Shown: piece by piece, positions 26,833-35,742 of the stretch
Position numbering within the stretch: the stretch's first letter is position 1
Layout: each line of letters opens with the position of its first letter
Source: Mariprofundus sp. UBA1536
Lineage (GTDB): Bacteria; Pseudomonadota; Zetaproteobacteria; Mariprofundales; Mariprofundaceae
Assembly (NCBI GenBank): GCA_002323245.1
Contig: DCPU01000001.1
Span: forward strand, 1-64,000
Direction: 5' to 3'
DNA: 64,000 bases
The notes under the pieces: model-generated
Database searches by the model: none
What the model was told of the DNA's origin: nothing
Seen by the model: the letters and a program-made list of their open reading frames with translations, nothing else
Translations under genes and position numbers: made by a program

Positions 26833-28575
26833 TTAATATCCTTTGGTAAAGGTTGTTTTGTGGCATTTAGGACAAGGCGGAATACGCCCTGTTTTTTTGA
26901 AATGCATTTCGTATTGGCAGGCATCACATTTGAGTTTGCCAGCACTGGTAATTTCACCCGAACGGCAAGCCAATGCCCCATCTGCCTTATCGGCAAACGA
27001 TGAAAGCGCCACACCTGTTTTATGTAATAATTTGGACATCGAAGCCAAGGCGCCAGCACCCAAACGTGAAGGGTTAAGCTTTTCTTTAGCCCCTTTACGC
27101 ATTTCTTCAGCCAAACGTGAGAAATCATTTTCAAGAAATGTTTTCATCTTTTGACCTTGTTCTTCTGTAAACTTGCCAGCAATCGTTAATTGTTTACGTG
27201 CTTTTTCCATCGCTGATTGTGCAAACTCTGCGGTTTTCTCCGCGCTTTCATCAAAGATTTCATGAAATTTATCAGCCAATTCATCGTATTGATCAGCTTC
27301 TTTGCCGCCAACAGCTGCATCATCCATATGGTCAATGACGGCATCAGCAAAAGCTGATGTTGAAAGCTTCACAGCCCCATCCATCAAACGCTCAAAATCG
27401 TAGGTGACGGTTTTGGCTTGAATCGCACCGTTGGTGCCTTTGATGATTAAATCAGCAGCTTCGGTCCAACCGATATAACGCAGCATCATTTCGCCAGATA
27501 ACACCACAGATGAAGGGTTTACCATATCTTTATCGGCATATTTTGGTGCAGTACCGTGGGTGGCTTCAAAAATCGCATGACCCGAGACATAGTTGATATT
27601 CGCGCCCGGCGCGATACCAATACCGCCCACTTGCGCAGCCAATGCATCCGATAAATAGTCACCATTCAAGTTTAAGGTGGCAATCACATCAAAATCAGTG
27701 GCACGGGTCAGCACCTGCTGCAAAGCAATATCCGCGATACAATCTTTAATCACAATGCCATTGGGCAATTTACACCATGGGCCGCCATCGATTTCAACTG
27801 CGCCAAATTCCTTCTTGGCCAAGTCGTAACCCCAACGCATAAATCCACCTTCAGTGAATTTCATAATATTACCTTTGTGGACGATGGTTACTGATTTTTG
27901 ATTGTTATCAATGGCATATTGAATCGCAGCACGCACCAAACGCTCGGTGCCTTCGCGCGATACAGGTTTGATACCGATACCTGAAGATTCAGGGAAGCGG
28001 ATTTTGGTCACACCCATTTCTTCTTGCAGGAATTTGATAACCTTTTTCACTTCATCCGAGCCAGCTGCCCATTCAATGCCCGCATAAATATCTTCCGAGT
28101 TTTCACGGAAAATGACCATGTCCACATCTTCAGGTTTTTTCACAGGTGATGGTACGCCTTGGAAATATTTCACTGGGCGCAAGCAAGTATACAAATCAAG
28201 TTTTTGGCGAAGCGCCACGTTCAATGAGGTGATACCACCACCGATTGGTGTGGTTAATGGGCCTTTGATACCAATCAAATATTCAGAAATGGCATCCAAT
28301 GTTTCTTGTGGCAACCATGCATCATTATTTTGGCCGTACATATTCCAAGACTTTTCGCCGGCAAACACTTCCATCCACGCGATTTTACGCTCACCCGCAT
28401 AAGCTTTTTCAACAGCAGCATCCAACACACGTTGCGCCGCGCGCCAGATATCACGGCCAGTACCATCACCTTCAATAAAGGTAATGATAGGCTCATTGGG
28501 TACATTAAGTACGCCATCTGCACCCATGGTAACTTTTTCGCCCGTTGCTGGGACTGTAATTTTATCAAAAGCCAT
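26833..28575 (-). CDS. icd: NADP-isocitrate dehydrogenase with C-terminal zinc-ribbon extension
   Basis: Residues 1-418 are a complete NADP-type isocitrate dehydrogenase of the TCA cycle. IGGGITSLNVALRQ includes the serine that AceK phosphorylates in E. coli (Ser117 here), and HGTAPKYADK and VTYDFERLMDG carry NADP-specific residues. After the normal ICD end (DAVIDHMD) an extra 162 residues follow in one uninterrupted frame: a helical linker of about 100 residues, then a zinc ribbon with CDAC and CPKC plus MHFKKTGRIPPC, like the DUF1451 (YbeL) family. I chose the ATG at 28575 with GAGG seven bases upstream. The fusion is unusual. Confidence 0.92.
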   Translation of the reverse strand: MAFDKITVPATGEKVTMGADGVLNVPNEPIITFIEGDGTGRDIWRAAQRVLDAAVEKAYAGERKIAWMEVFAGEKSWNMYGQNNDAWLPQETLDAISEYLIGIKGPLTTPIGGGITSLNVALRQKLDLYTCLRPVKYFQGVPSPVKKPEDVDMVIFRENSEDIYAGIEWAAGSDEVKKVIKFLQEEMGVTKIRFPESSGIGIKPVSREGTERLVRAAIQYAIDNNQKSVTIVHKGNIMKFTEGGFMRWGYDLAKKEFGAVEIDGGPWCKLPNGIVIKDCIADIALQQVLTRATDFDVIATLNLNGDYLSDALAAQVGGIGIAPGANINYVSGHAIFEATHGTAPKYADKDMVNPSSVVLSGEMMLRYIGWTEAADLIIKGTNGAIQAKTVTYDFERLMDGAVKLSTSAFADAVIDHMDDAAVGGKEADQYDELADKFHEIFDESAEKTAEFAQSAMEKARKQLTIAGKFTEEQGQKMKTFLENDFSRLAEEMRKGAKEKLNPSRLGAGALASMSKLLHKTGVALSSFADKADGALACRSGEITSAGKLKCDACQYEMHFKKTGRIPPCPKCHKTTFTKGY

Positions 28576-28618
28576 ATTGTTCCTCGCTTGGTAAATCGCT
28601 TGAATCGTTTTCGTGTTG

Positions 28619-28909
28619 TTATTTGAGCTTGGCAGCCATTCGCGCTTGGCGCTTAGCTTCATAAGCCTTTTGACGCGCCAAATCATAATTTTTGTTATCT
28701 AAAGCTTGGCTAGCAGCCAGCAAAGCTTGCTCTGCGCTCTGGTAATATTTGTAACTATTTTTGCTTTTGGCTTCGTCATCCACATAAATGGCTTGCACCG
28801 ATTGTACAGCTTCGCGGGCTTCAGCCATCAGCTGTACCGGCGGTTTACTGGCGCAAGATGCAAAGGAAGCAACAAGAAATAACAAAAAACTCAATCGTAT
28901 CATTGGCAT
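28619..28909 (-). CDS. Small lipoprotein, DUF4398-like
   Basis: The 96-residue protein has a lipoprotein signal with lipobox-type FASC, then an alanine-rich helical region (EAREAVQSVQAIYVDDEAKS and on). The helix YYQSAEQALLAASQALDNK resembles the DUF4398 family of outer-membrane-linked lipoproteins. The ATG at 28909 has AAGGAAGA seven bases upstream. It lies between aspS and icd on the same strand. Function is unknown. Confidence 0.7.
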   Translation of the reverse strand: MPMIRLSFLLFLVASFASCASKPPVQLMAEAREAVQSVQAIYVDDEAKSKNSYKYYQSAEQALLAASQALDNKNYDLARQKAYEAKRQARMAAKLK

Positions 28910-28950
28910 AACAGTTCTTCCTTTGCCGGCATCTGTCAATGAGAAAGCAA

Positions 28951-30744
28951 TCAATCAGTTTGCTCGGTCAGATTACGACGTTTGCGCAGGCCCAGCTCCA
29001 ACCATTGTGCATCGGAAACTTCAGATGGTGATTCAGCCATGGGGTCTGCTGCTTTTTGAGTTTTCGGGAAGGCAATCACATCACGAATTGATTCTGCGCC
29101 CACCATCAAGCTCAACACCCGATCAAGGCCAAATGCCAGACCACCATGTGGCGGTGCGCCGTATTGCAAGGCTTTGAGTAAGAAGCCAAATTTATCATTG
29201 GCCTCTTGCTCAGAAATACCCAAAGCATTAAGCACACGTGATTGCACAGCTGAGTCGTGAATACGAATCGAGCCACCGCCAATTTCAGTACCGTTCCAAA
29301 CCAAGTCATAGGCTTGCGAACGCATCTCAAGTGGTGCTGTTTCCAACTTATCCAAATCTTCCATATAAGGCGAAGTGAAAGGATGATGCAAAGCTTGCAA
29401 ACGTTTGTTATCAGCATCCCATTCAAACATCGGGAAATCGACGACCCAAACAAAGCTGTTTTCTTTGATATCATACAAGCCCAAATCTTTGCCCAACTCC
29501 ACGCGCAAATAACCCAAAGCGTTGTTGACCACTTCTTTGCTATCAGCGCCAAAGAACAACAAATCACCATTTTCAGCTTCGCAGCGCTGCATCAAGGCTT
29601 TGAGCACATCTTCCGAAAGATTCTTCACAATCGGTGATTGCAAACCGTTGGGAATATCATTGATATCGTTGACTTTGATATACGCCAAACCGCGTGCTCC
29701 ATAAATCGAGACAAACTTGGTGTAATTATCAATTTGCTTGCGGCTAAGCTTATCTGCACCACCTGGTACACGCATCACTTTCACCAAACCGCCATTGTTG
29801 GCGGGGCCGCTGAACACTTTAAAATCAACGTCTTTCATCAAATCGGTAATATCAACATGCTCCAAACCAAAACGCACATCGGGGCGATCCAAACCATATT
29901 TATCCATAGCAAAAGCATAGGTCATGCGCGCAAATGGCGGCTGCAATTTCTCATTCATACCCGCTTCAAACATGGCGCAAATCAAACCTTCAGCAGCAAG
30001 CATCACATCGTCTTGATCGACAAAGGACATTTCCAAATCGATTTGCGTGAATTCAGGCTGACGATCAGCGCGCAAGTCTTCATCGCGGAAGCAACGCGCC
30101 ACTTGGTAATAACGGTCAAAACCGGCCACCATCAACAATTGTTTAAACAACTGCGGGCTTTGTGGCAACGCATAAAAAGAGCCTGGATACACACGTGAAG
30201 GCACCAAATAATCGCGTGCTCCCTCTGGGGTTGATTTGTTTAGAATCGGTGTTTCGACATCCATAAAGTGTAAAGTATCTAGGAAGTTACGCGCAGCGTG
30301 GGTCACTTTATGGCGCAACATCAAATTGCGTTGCATCACTGGGCGGCGCAAATCCAAATAGCGGTATTCAAGGCGGGTTTGTTCGCCAGCATTGCATTGA
30401 TCATCAATGGAAAATGGCGGCGTTTCAGCACGGTTTAACACCACGATATTGCTCACTTTGATTTCAATTTCGCCAGTTGGGATTTTTTTATTCACCACGG
30501 CTGCATCACGGGCAATCACTTCACCGTGTACTTCAATCACATCTTGCTGACGCATGGAGTGCGCCAACGCATGAATCTCGGCTGTATCGGGATGAGCCAC
30601 CACTTGCACCAAGCCGGAGCGGTCGCGCACATCAAGAAAAATCACCCCACCATGGTCACGATTGGTTTCAACCCAACCTGAAAGTTTTACTTGTTGACCA
30701 AGGTGTGTACTACGAAAATCACCACAATATGTGCGGACGGACAT
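28951..30744 (-). CDS. aspS: Aspartyl-tRNA synthetase
   Basis: The 597-residue class II synthetase charges tRNA-Asp. The N-terminal OB fold reads GWVETNRDHGGVIFLDVRDR, followed by the class II core with QSPQLFKQLLMVAGFDRYYQVARCFRDEDLRADRQPEFTQ (split here from about residue 195), a GAD insertion (about 290-410), and motif 3 GLAFGLDRVLSLM. The size matches the bacterial type. Bacterial enzymes vary in discriminating Asp from Asn; the sequence does not settle this. In the 263-base gap upstream (30745-31007) I see a short inverted repeat TGTCAT-GACC-ATGACA at about 30927 and no gene. Confidence 0.97.
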   Translation of the reverse strand: MSVRTYCGDFRSTHLGQQVKLSGWVETNRDHGGVIFLDVRDRSGLVQVVAHPDTAEIHALAHSMRQQDVIEVHGEVIARDAAVVNKKIPTGEIEIKVSNIVVLNRAETPPFSIDDQCNAGEQTRLEYRYLDLRRPVMQRNLMLRHKVTHAARNFLDTLHFMDVETPILNKSTPEGARDYLVPSRVYPGSFYALPQSPQLFKQLLMVAGFDRYYQVARCFRDEDLRADRQPEFTQIDLEMSFVDQDDVMLAAEGLICAMFEAGMNEKLQPPFARMTYAFAMDKYGLDRPDVRFGLEHVDITDLMKDVDFKVFSGPANNGGLVKVMRVPGGADKLSRKQIDNYTKFVSIYGARGLAYIKVNDINDIPNGLQSPIVKNLSEDVLKALMQRCEAENGDLLFFGADSKEVVNNALGYLRVELGKDLGLYDIKENSFVWVVDFPMFEWDADNKRLQALHHPFTSPYMEDLDKLETAPLEMRSQAYDLVWNGTEIGGGSIRIHDSAVQSRVLNALGISEQEANDKFGFLLKALQYGAPPHGGLAFGLDRVLSLMVGAESIRDVIAFPKTQKAADPMAESPSEVSDAQWLELGLRKRRNLTEQTD

Positions 30745-31007
30745 AAACGAACTCCAAAAAACGACTCAATTTCAAAAGACTTAACGGTTGCGCAGCCTAC
30801 GTATGCGGCTCTTGACTGCAAGGCAACATTTGCTGCGTCCTGCCACACCAAGCCGGCAAAGGCTTGATTTATACAAAATCATACGGCTCAGACAGCAGAT
30901 TCAACATACGCTTAGGTTTTTTATGGGTGTCATGACCATGACATATTCCCAGTTACGGTGCCCCATAAATTCGCCAACAACGCTGTCACTTTTGACCAGG
31001 ATATCTC

Positions 31008-31307
31008 TTGAACCCATTTTGTTTAAAAACATCTTTTCTGATTATTTGTCTCACCAGTTTATTTTTTTATTCGCCTGTGCAACTACAAGCCAAAGCCAGC
31101 CTTGATAACTATGCCAGTGAAACAGGCCTGCAATCCATGAAAGTGATGATTGCCAAACTGCGTGAGCTGATTTTTAACATCAAAGATATCGATGAATTGG
31201 AAAAAATTGGCCTCTCCCACGCCGATGCAGAATTGATGCGCCTAGCGCTGAAAGAAAAAATCAAACAAACCCAATATGAAACCATCAGTATTATTCGGAG
31301 CCTTTAA
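31008..31307 (+). CDS. Small exported protein of unknown function
   Basis: The 99-residue product starts at TTG with AGGA about seven bases upstream and has a hydrophobic signal segment (SFLIICLTSLFFYSPVQLQA). The rest is a helical, charged region (DELEKIGLSHADAELMRLAL). It ends with TAA directly before the ATG of the next gene. The pair is likely co-translated and periplasmic. I recognise neither family. Confidence 0.6.
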   Translation: MNPFCLKTSFLIICLTSLFFYSPVQLQAKASLDNYASETGLQSMKVMIAKLRELIFNIKDIDELEKIGLSHADAELMRLALKEKIKQTQYETISIIRSL

Positions 31308-31844
31308 ATGTCTGTTACTCAAATCCGCATTAGCCTATTTGTAGGTTGTTTATTAACAATGAGCAGCACCAGTTTGGCCACCAATACTGAGCGCCATGTC
31401 AACCTAGTCGCCCTACAAGCCGATGATGTCAGCGCTTTTAAAGCTGCCAATTTTGATTCTATTATCACCGGCAATTTGGGCGCACTGATTACCAGCTTTG
31501 AGAAGCAAACTCATGTCATGTTTTCAACCCGCACAGCAGGTCTTCTTGATCGAGATGTGATTAATGTGCAAACCGATGTGCTTCGCCTTGCCAGCGATAA
31601 CACACTTGCCAATGGCGGATTTAATTGCCGCCTCATTTTTGATGATGAATCCGATGAAGATTCTGCCTTTTATTCGATTAGTGGCATATGCGATCAGCTC
31701 GTCGCCAGCGCCAGCGGTACGACCAAAAAACAAACCATCATCAAACGCACCATGTTATCCGACCCCAGCGAGGCGTTTAATGTGTGGAGCAAGCTTTATG
31801 AAGACAAAGAAACAGGCTTAATATTTTATGTGGATATTGACTGA
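31308..31844 (+). CDS. Exported protein of unknown function
   Basis: The 178-residue product has a signal peptide ending near SLATNTE and a mostly acidic body. Two cysteines (GFNCRLIF and GICDQL) could form a disulfide in the periplasm. Its ATG directly follows the previous stop, with GGAGCC upstream. No motif points to a function. The next gene, rnd, starts 56 bases on. Confidence 0.6.
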   Translation: MSVTQIRISLFVGCLLTMSSTSLATNTERHVNLVALQADDVSAFKAANFDSIITGNLGALITSFEKQTHVMFSTRTAGLLDRDVINVQTDVLRLASDNTLANGGFNCRLIFDDESDEDSAFYSISGICDQLVASASGTTKKQTIIKRTMLSDPSEAFNVWSKLYEDKETGLIFYVDID

Positions 31845-31899
31845 TGCATAAGCAGGTGGTCGTTGAGCACAGGTGATGCCTTCATGACCTTTTCAAGTT

Positions 31900-33126
31900 A
31901 TGCTTGCCCGCATGTCATCTAACCTTCCTTACCAATACATCACCACCCTGGAATCACTCATTCCTTGTTGTAAGAAACTCGCCACCGCCAAAGTGCTGTG
32001 TGTAGATACCGAATTTCACCGTGAAAAAACCTATTTCGCCCAATTTGCCTTGATGCAAGTTTCGAGCAATGACGATTGTTTTATTATTGATCCCGTGCAA
32101 ATCAAAGACCTCAAACCGCTTTGGGATGTGTTGCACAATCCTGATATCCTCAAAGTGTTTCATGCCGGCCGCCAGGACTTGGAAATCATTTTAGAACACT
32201 CTGGCGCTTTGCCACTACCCTTATTTGATACCCAAATTGCTGCCGCCCTGCTTGGCTATGGTCAGCAAGTGGGTTTTGGTAATTTGGTGCAACGTTTGCT
32301 CAAAAAAGAACTACCCAAAGGCGAATCATTCAGTGATTGGTTGCATCGACCGCTCACCAGCCAGCAAATGCTGTATGCCGCTGATGATGTTATTTATTTA
32401 ATGCCAATTTTCCAGGCGCTTAAAGAAAAACTCCAGGCCAGCAAGCGTTTTGCGTGGCTGGAAGAAGAGCAAGCCACGCTAACCAGCTTAAGCACCTATC
32501 AAACGGATTTGAACGAAGCCTTTTGGCGGGTAAAGGGAGTGAATAAACTCAAACCCAAACAAATGTCCATTTTAAGGGAAATCGCGGCTTGGCGCGAAAC
32601 CGAAGCCCAGAAAAAAGATATCCCTCGCCGCCGTCTGCTTGCAGATGAACCCATGTTAGAGCTGGCCAAACGCGATAAACTCAACATCGATGTCATGGGC
32701 AGAATGCGCGGCCTCAATAGCGGTGTGATTAATCGTTTTGGTGAAACATGGTTAAAACTTTGGGAAAAAGGCTTGGCGTCTGACCCTGAAAGCTGGCCAC
32801 AACACGAAGCGCGCAAACACAACGCGGCCGGCACCGACCTGCGCTTGGAATTGCTTGATACGCTTGTGCGCCTGCGCGCTGAAGATTGCAGCATTTCTGC
32901 CACCATCCTTGCCAGCAAAAGCGAGCTATCCGCCCTTGCCTCTTGGGGTAACAACATCAAAAACCCACTACCCAAATTAAGTTGCCTTCACGGCTGGCGT
33001 AATGACTTGGTGGGTAACGATTTGGTGCGCTTGCTCAAAGGTGAACTTTGCTTGCGCCTTAGCCCCAACACGGGTCTGCCCGTCATTGATGAAGTAAGTG
33101 CTGATAAAATTCAAGAGCGCAACTAA
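31900..33126 (+). CDS. rnd: Ribonuclease D
   Basis: The 408-residue 3'-5' exoribonuclease matures tRNA 3' ends. The DEDD catalytic residues are visible: VDTEFHREKTYFA (D, E), FHAGRQDLEI (D) and YAADDVIYL (D with Y class). The HRDC domains follow (IAAWRETEAQKKDIPRRRL). The ATG at 31900 is one option; an ATG at 31912 gives a more usual start MSSNLPYQ, and neither has a strong binding site. The final TAA shares a base with the next ATG. Confidence 0.93.
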   Translation: MLARMSSNLPYQYITTLESLIPCCKKLATAKVLCVDTEFHREKTYFAQFALMQVSSNDDCFIIDPVQIKDLKPLWDVLHNPDILKVFHAGRQDLEIILEHSGALPLPLFDTQIAAALLGYGQQVGFGNLVQRLLKKELPKGESFSDWLHRPLTSQQMLYAADDVIYLMPIFQALKEKLQASKRFAWLEEEQATLTSLSTYQTDLNEAFWRVKGVNKLKPKQMSILREIAAWRETEAQKKDIPRRRLLADEPMLELAKRDKLNIDVMGRMRGLNSGVINRFGETWLKLWEKGLASDPESWPQHEARKHNAAGTDLRLELLDTLVRLRAEDCSISATILASKSELSALASWGNNIKNPLPKLSCLHGWRNDLVGNDLVRLLKGELCLRLSPNTGLPVIDEVSADKIQERN

Positions 33127-33758
33127 TGGACATGTATTTCAGCATTGATGCATTGGCGCTTCTTGGTGATAAAGCATGGCGCTTGCAAGCTGACAAACAA
33201 ACATGGCGCCCCTGCAAATTGGGCGAACCTTTACAAGCTGATGATATGAGGCTTACCGATGCTCATGAAGTGTCTTCCTGGGTGAATGTTCGCCTACAGA
33301 AAGACGATGAATTTGGCCTCAAAGCCAAAGGCAAGGCTGGTATGTTTGATTTCCTCATGCGCGGCATCTTCGCCCACGTGATTCTCCATCGCCTCTCGGC
33401 AGCACCTGTACCCATCAAAGATTTGATGGTGCAAACCATACGCCATGCCGAAGTGGGCACACCTTGGCTGATGTACCTCGACTTGGGCGGTAATTTCCGC
33501 ATGCTCAAAAGCGAAGAATCAAAAATCATCGGCAACCCATCCATTGCAGTGCGCGGCGAAATCGCATCCTCTGCCGCTTTTATCGGCGAAGAAGCCGCCA
33601 ACAACAACACCTTAATCGACACCCTCTACCACCAATTCGTCGCAGGCTGGCTAGAACACCTCACCACCTCGCGCCTCTCCGTCTTCGTGCCCGACACCGA
33701 AGACATCCGCCCATTGGATGATTGCATTGAAAAAATCAAAGCTTGGGAACATGAATAG
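33126..33758 (+). CDS. Conserved-looking protein of unknown function after rnd
   Basis: The 210-residue protein starts on the rnd stop (TAATG), so translation is coupled. It has no signal peptide or obvious membrane segment. Features include a middle hydrophobic stretch (GIFAHVILHRLSAAPVPI) and a long alternating region around VGTPWLMYLDLGGNFRML. I do not recognise it. Because of the coupling, an RNA-related role is possible, but that is only inference. Confidence 0.65.
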   Translation: MDMYFSIDALALLGDKAWRLQADKQTWRPCKLGEPLQADDMRLTDAHEVSSWVNVRLQKDDEFGLKAKGKAGMFDFLMRGIFAHVILHRLSAAPVPIKDLMVQTIRHAEVGTPWLMYLDLGGNFRMLKSEESKIIGNPSIAVRGEIASSAAFIGEEAANNNTLIDTLYHQFVAGWLEHLTTSRLSVFVPDTEDIRPLDDCIEKIKAWEHE

Positions 33759-34218
33759 GACGCTTAAATTTGGGATTACTAATGTTCGTGACCTTTTTGA
33801 TAAACTTTAGCGTGACGCAGTTTTACTTAATGACGAAGTAACAAGCGATCGTTTTTTTAACTTCATCATCATGGGTTACTCAATGATTGATTGGGTTAGA
33901 AATGACTTGTCGATGCCTAACGACGTACGTGCTCAAAGTGTTCTTGAAAAAGAACTTTACACAAATAATTGGTTAAAAATTTGTGGTGATATAGCTACTG
34001 CAAGTAAACACTTTAAATTAGATAGAAGAATACCAATTACATCTTCAGTCATATCTTCAAAAGGCTATGGTTCTGGGCGCTATGGCAAAGCTGGTTACGG
34101 TATTGGTGAAGAAGGCATAGATATCACTCTTAATGATGGAACATCATTGAATAGCCTAGATTTCGTTCATAATGTAGTTCAAACATGGAAAGAATTTATG
34201 ACTAGGCACAAAATTTAA
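33751..34218 (+). pseudogene. Hypothetical protein gene interrupted by an in-frame amber codon
   Basis: From ATG 33751 the frame reads MNRTLKFGITNVRDLFDKL, then TAG at 33808-33810, then RDAVLLNDEVTSDRFFNFI running into GYSMIDWVRNDLSMPNDV and to a stop at 34216-34218. Only the part from ATG 33871 (115 residues) can be translated alone. The reading frame is unbroken except for the TAG, so a single base change (for example CAG to TAG) is the likely cause. The ATG overlaps the end of the preceding gene by eight bases. AT-rich composition and neighbouring toxin-antitoxin genes suggest an accessory gene. Function is unknown. Confidence 0.7.
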
Positions 34219-34240
34219 ACTGGCAATTTTTCTAGAACCA

Positions 34241-34516
34241 CTAACGCTTCAAATCCCGATAAAAATTTTCGTGTGAGCCTATTGCCAAAAGCGTGATGAT
34301 TAACTTGTCATCTTCATAACTGTAAGCAAGCAAGGCTTCTTGTTGCAGCATCTTAAATTTATAAACACGCAAAAAGCTTAGATCGCCTCGCTTTTGGATA
34401 CCTAGCAATGGGTTTTCGGCGACAGTTCGCACAGCCTCGTCTAAAGCTGCTTTTTGATTGCCTTTAAGTTTTTTGAGCTGCTTGGCAAAGCGTGGTGTTT
34501 GTAGGATTTGCATCAT
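34241..34516 (-). CDS. RelE/ParE-family toxin
   Basis: The 91-residue protein has the RelE/ParE fold pattern: QTPRFAKQLKKLKGNQKAALD at the N-terminus, then LSFLRVYKFKM and AYSYEDDKLIITLLAIGSHENFYRDLKR at the end. Such toxins cleave mRNA on the ribosome (RelE) or poison gyrase (ParE). Which of the two is unclear. The ATG shares a base with the antitoxin stop (TAATG). The antitoxin lies upstream, the usual order. Confidence 0.85.
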   Translation of the reverse strand: MMQILQTPRFAKQLKKLKGNQKAALDEAVRTVAENPLLGIQKRGDLSFLRVYKFKMLQQEALLAYSYEDDKLIITLLAIGSHENFYRDLKR

Positions 34517-34734
34517 TAGCCAAATTGGTAGGCTTCAAGTTGACCATGCTCAGCTTCTTCATGAGAGAGCAACACCTCTTGAATAAAAGTGAATGGTAAA
34601 TCAGGGTTTTCTTCGGCCATTTTGCCCACCTGCGCCCAGTGTTCGATTTGTTTGGGCGGTGTGCGATGTTGAGCTTTGGCATAAAGCTTTGCATCGTTTA
34701 CCAGTTCATCGGAAAGTTTGATTGCGACAGCCAT
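34516..34734 (-). CDS. ParD-like antitoxin
   Basis: The 72-residue protein begins MAVAIKLSDELVNDAKLYAK, then HRTPPKQIEHWAQVGKMAEE and ENPDLPFTFIQEVLLSHEEA, which fits the ParD-like antitoxin family. The N-terminus is a ribbon-helix-helix type DNA-binding region, so it should repress its own operon. The ATG at 34734 follows GGAG. A TTGCAA and TATCCT pair with 18-base spacing lies about 30 bases upstream as a weak promoter candidate. Confidence 0.82.
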   Translation of the reverse strand: MAVAIKLSDELVNDAKLYAKAQHRTPPKQIEHWAQVGKMAEENPDLPFTFIQEVLLSHEEAEHGQLEAYQFG

Positions 34735-34878
34735 AGTTTTCTCCTGTGTGATCAAAGCAGGCAGGATACACCCCAAAGGTTTCTTTTTGCAACCTTTGCA
34801 ATCAGAAGTTTAACCCTTTGAATACGCCGCTATGCTACCCCTCTTCGATAACAACCGATGCTCGCCAAAGGAAATAAC

Positions 34879-35676
34879 ATGTCTGAAAAGATAAAGAAAA
34901 TCACCACCATCAATATGAATGGCATTCGTGCTGCCACCAAAAAGGGATTTTGGGATTGGTTTGCCGCGCAAGATGTAGATGTGCTTTGTATTCAAGAGCT
35001 TAAAGCCAACGAAGAGCAGCTTCCTGATGAAGCCAAACCTGAAGGCTACTTTCGTTATTTTCATATCGCTGAAAAACCTGGTTATTCCAGCGTGGCCTTG
35101 TATTCGCGGGTGGAGCCTGATGCTGTGCATGTGGGTTTGGGGAGCATTGATCCTGATGTGGATTGGTCGGACATGGATGCTGAGGGTCGCTTTGTGATGG
35201 CTGATTTTGGCAACCTTAGCATTATGAGTGTGTATTTTCCTTCTGGCTCCAGCTCGGAAGAGCGCCAAGCCGTGAAGATGACTTTTTTAGCTCGCTTTCT
35301 TCCATTGTTAAACAGGCTGAAAGATGAAGGCCGCGAACTTGTATTGTGCGCGGATGTGAATATCTGTCACAACGAAATTGATTTGAAAAACTGGCGCGGT
35401 AATCGCAAAAACTCAGGCTTTTTGCCCGAGGAACGCGAATGGATGAATCAAGTGATTCATAAAAGCGGCTTTGTGGATGTGTTTCGTTCGCTCTACCCTG
35501 AAAAAGAACAATACTCATGGTGGTCTAATCGTGGCCAAGCGCGCGCCAATAACGTGGGCTGGCGCATTGATTACCATATCACCACACCTGAGGTCGCCAA
35601 AAGCTTTGACAGCGTGAGTGTGTATACCGATTCATGGTTTTCTGATCATGCGCCAGTAACAGCCACGCGCAAGTAA
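34879..35676 (+). CDS. xthA: Exodeoxyribonuclease III
   Basis: The 265-residue enzyme cuts DNA at abasic sites and removes 3' blocking groups in base excision repair. KITTINMNGIRAA, IQELKANEEQLP, LCADVNICHNEIDL and the closing SDHAPVTA are the metal and catalytic blocks. The ATG at 34879 follows AAAGGAAATAAC. It stands between two toxin-antitoxin pairs and divergent from the ParD-like gene. Downstream mutM and uvrC also serve DNA repair. Confidence 0.96.
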   Translation: MSEKIKKITTINMNGIRAATKKGFWDWFAAQDVDVLCIQELKANEEQLPDEAKPEGYFRYFHIAEKPGYSSVALYSRVEPDAVHVGLGSIDPDVDWSDMDAEGRFVMADFGNLSIMSVYFPSGSSSEERQAVKMTFLARFLPLLNRLKDEGRELVLCADVNICHNEIDLKNWRGNRKNSGFLPEEREWMNQVIHKSGFVDVFRSLYPEKEQYSWWSNRGQARANNVGWRIDYHITTPEVAKSFDSVSVYTDSWFSDHAPVTATRK

Positions 35677-35682
35677 TACGCA

Positions 35683-35716
35683 TTGACCTTTAGTCATCAT
35701 GCGCATAATTTATGCG
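35683..35716 (+). promoter_or_regulatory. ccdAB promoter with operator palindrome
   Basis: TTGACC (35683-35688) and TAATTT (35706-35711) are 17 bases apart, a good sigma-70 layout. A perfect palindrome CGCATAA-T-TTATGCG spans 35702-35716 and covers the -10 box. Its position fits autorepression by CcdA or the CcdAB complex, as in the F plasmid. Confidence 0.65.
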
Positions 35717-35742
35717 TATAAAAGTCAACATAGTGAGGGCTT

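Noticed and set aside
29638..30198. Plus-strand open frame opposite aspS
   Set aside because: Antisense to a highly conserved synthetase core; no support of its own.
30745..31007. Possible small RNA or tRNA upstream of aspS
   Set aside because: I could not form a cloverleaf or a terminator-ended hairpin; only short inverted repeats are present.
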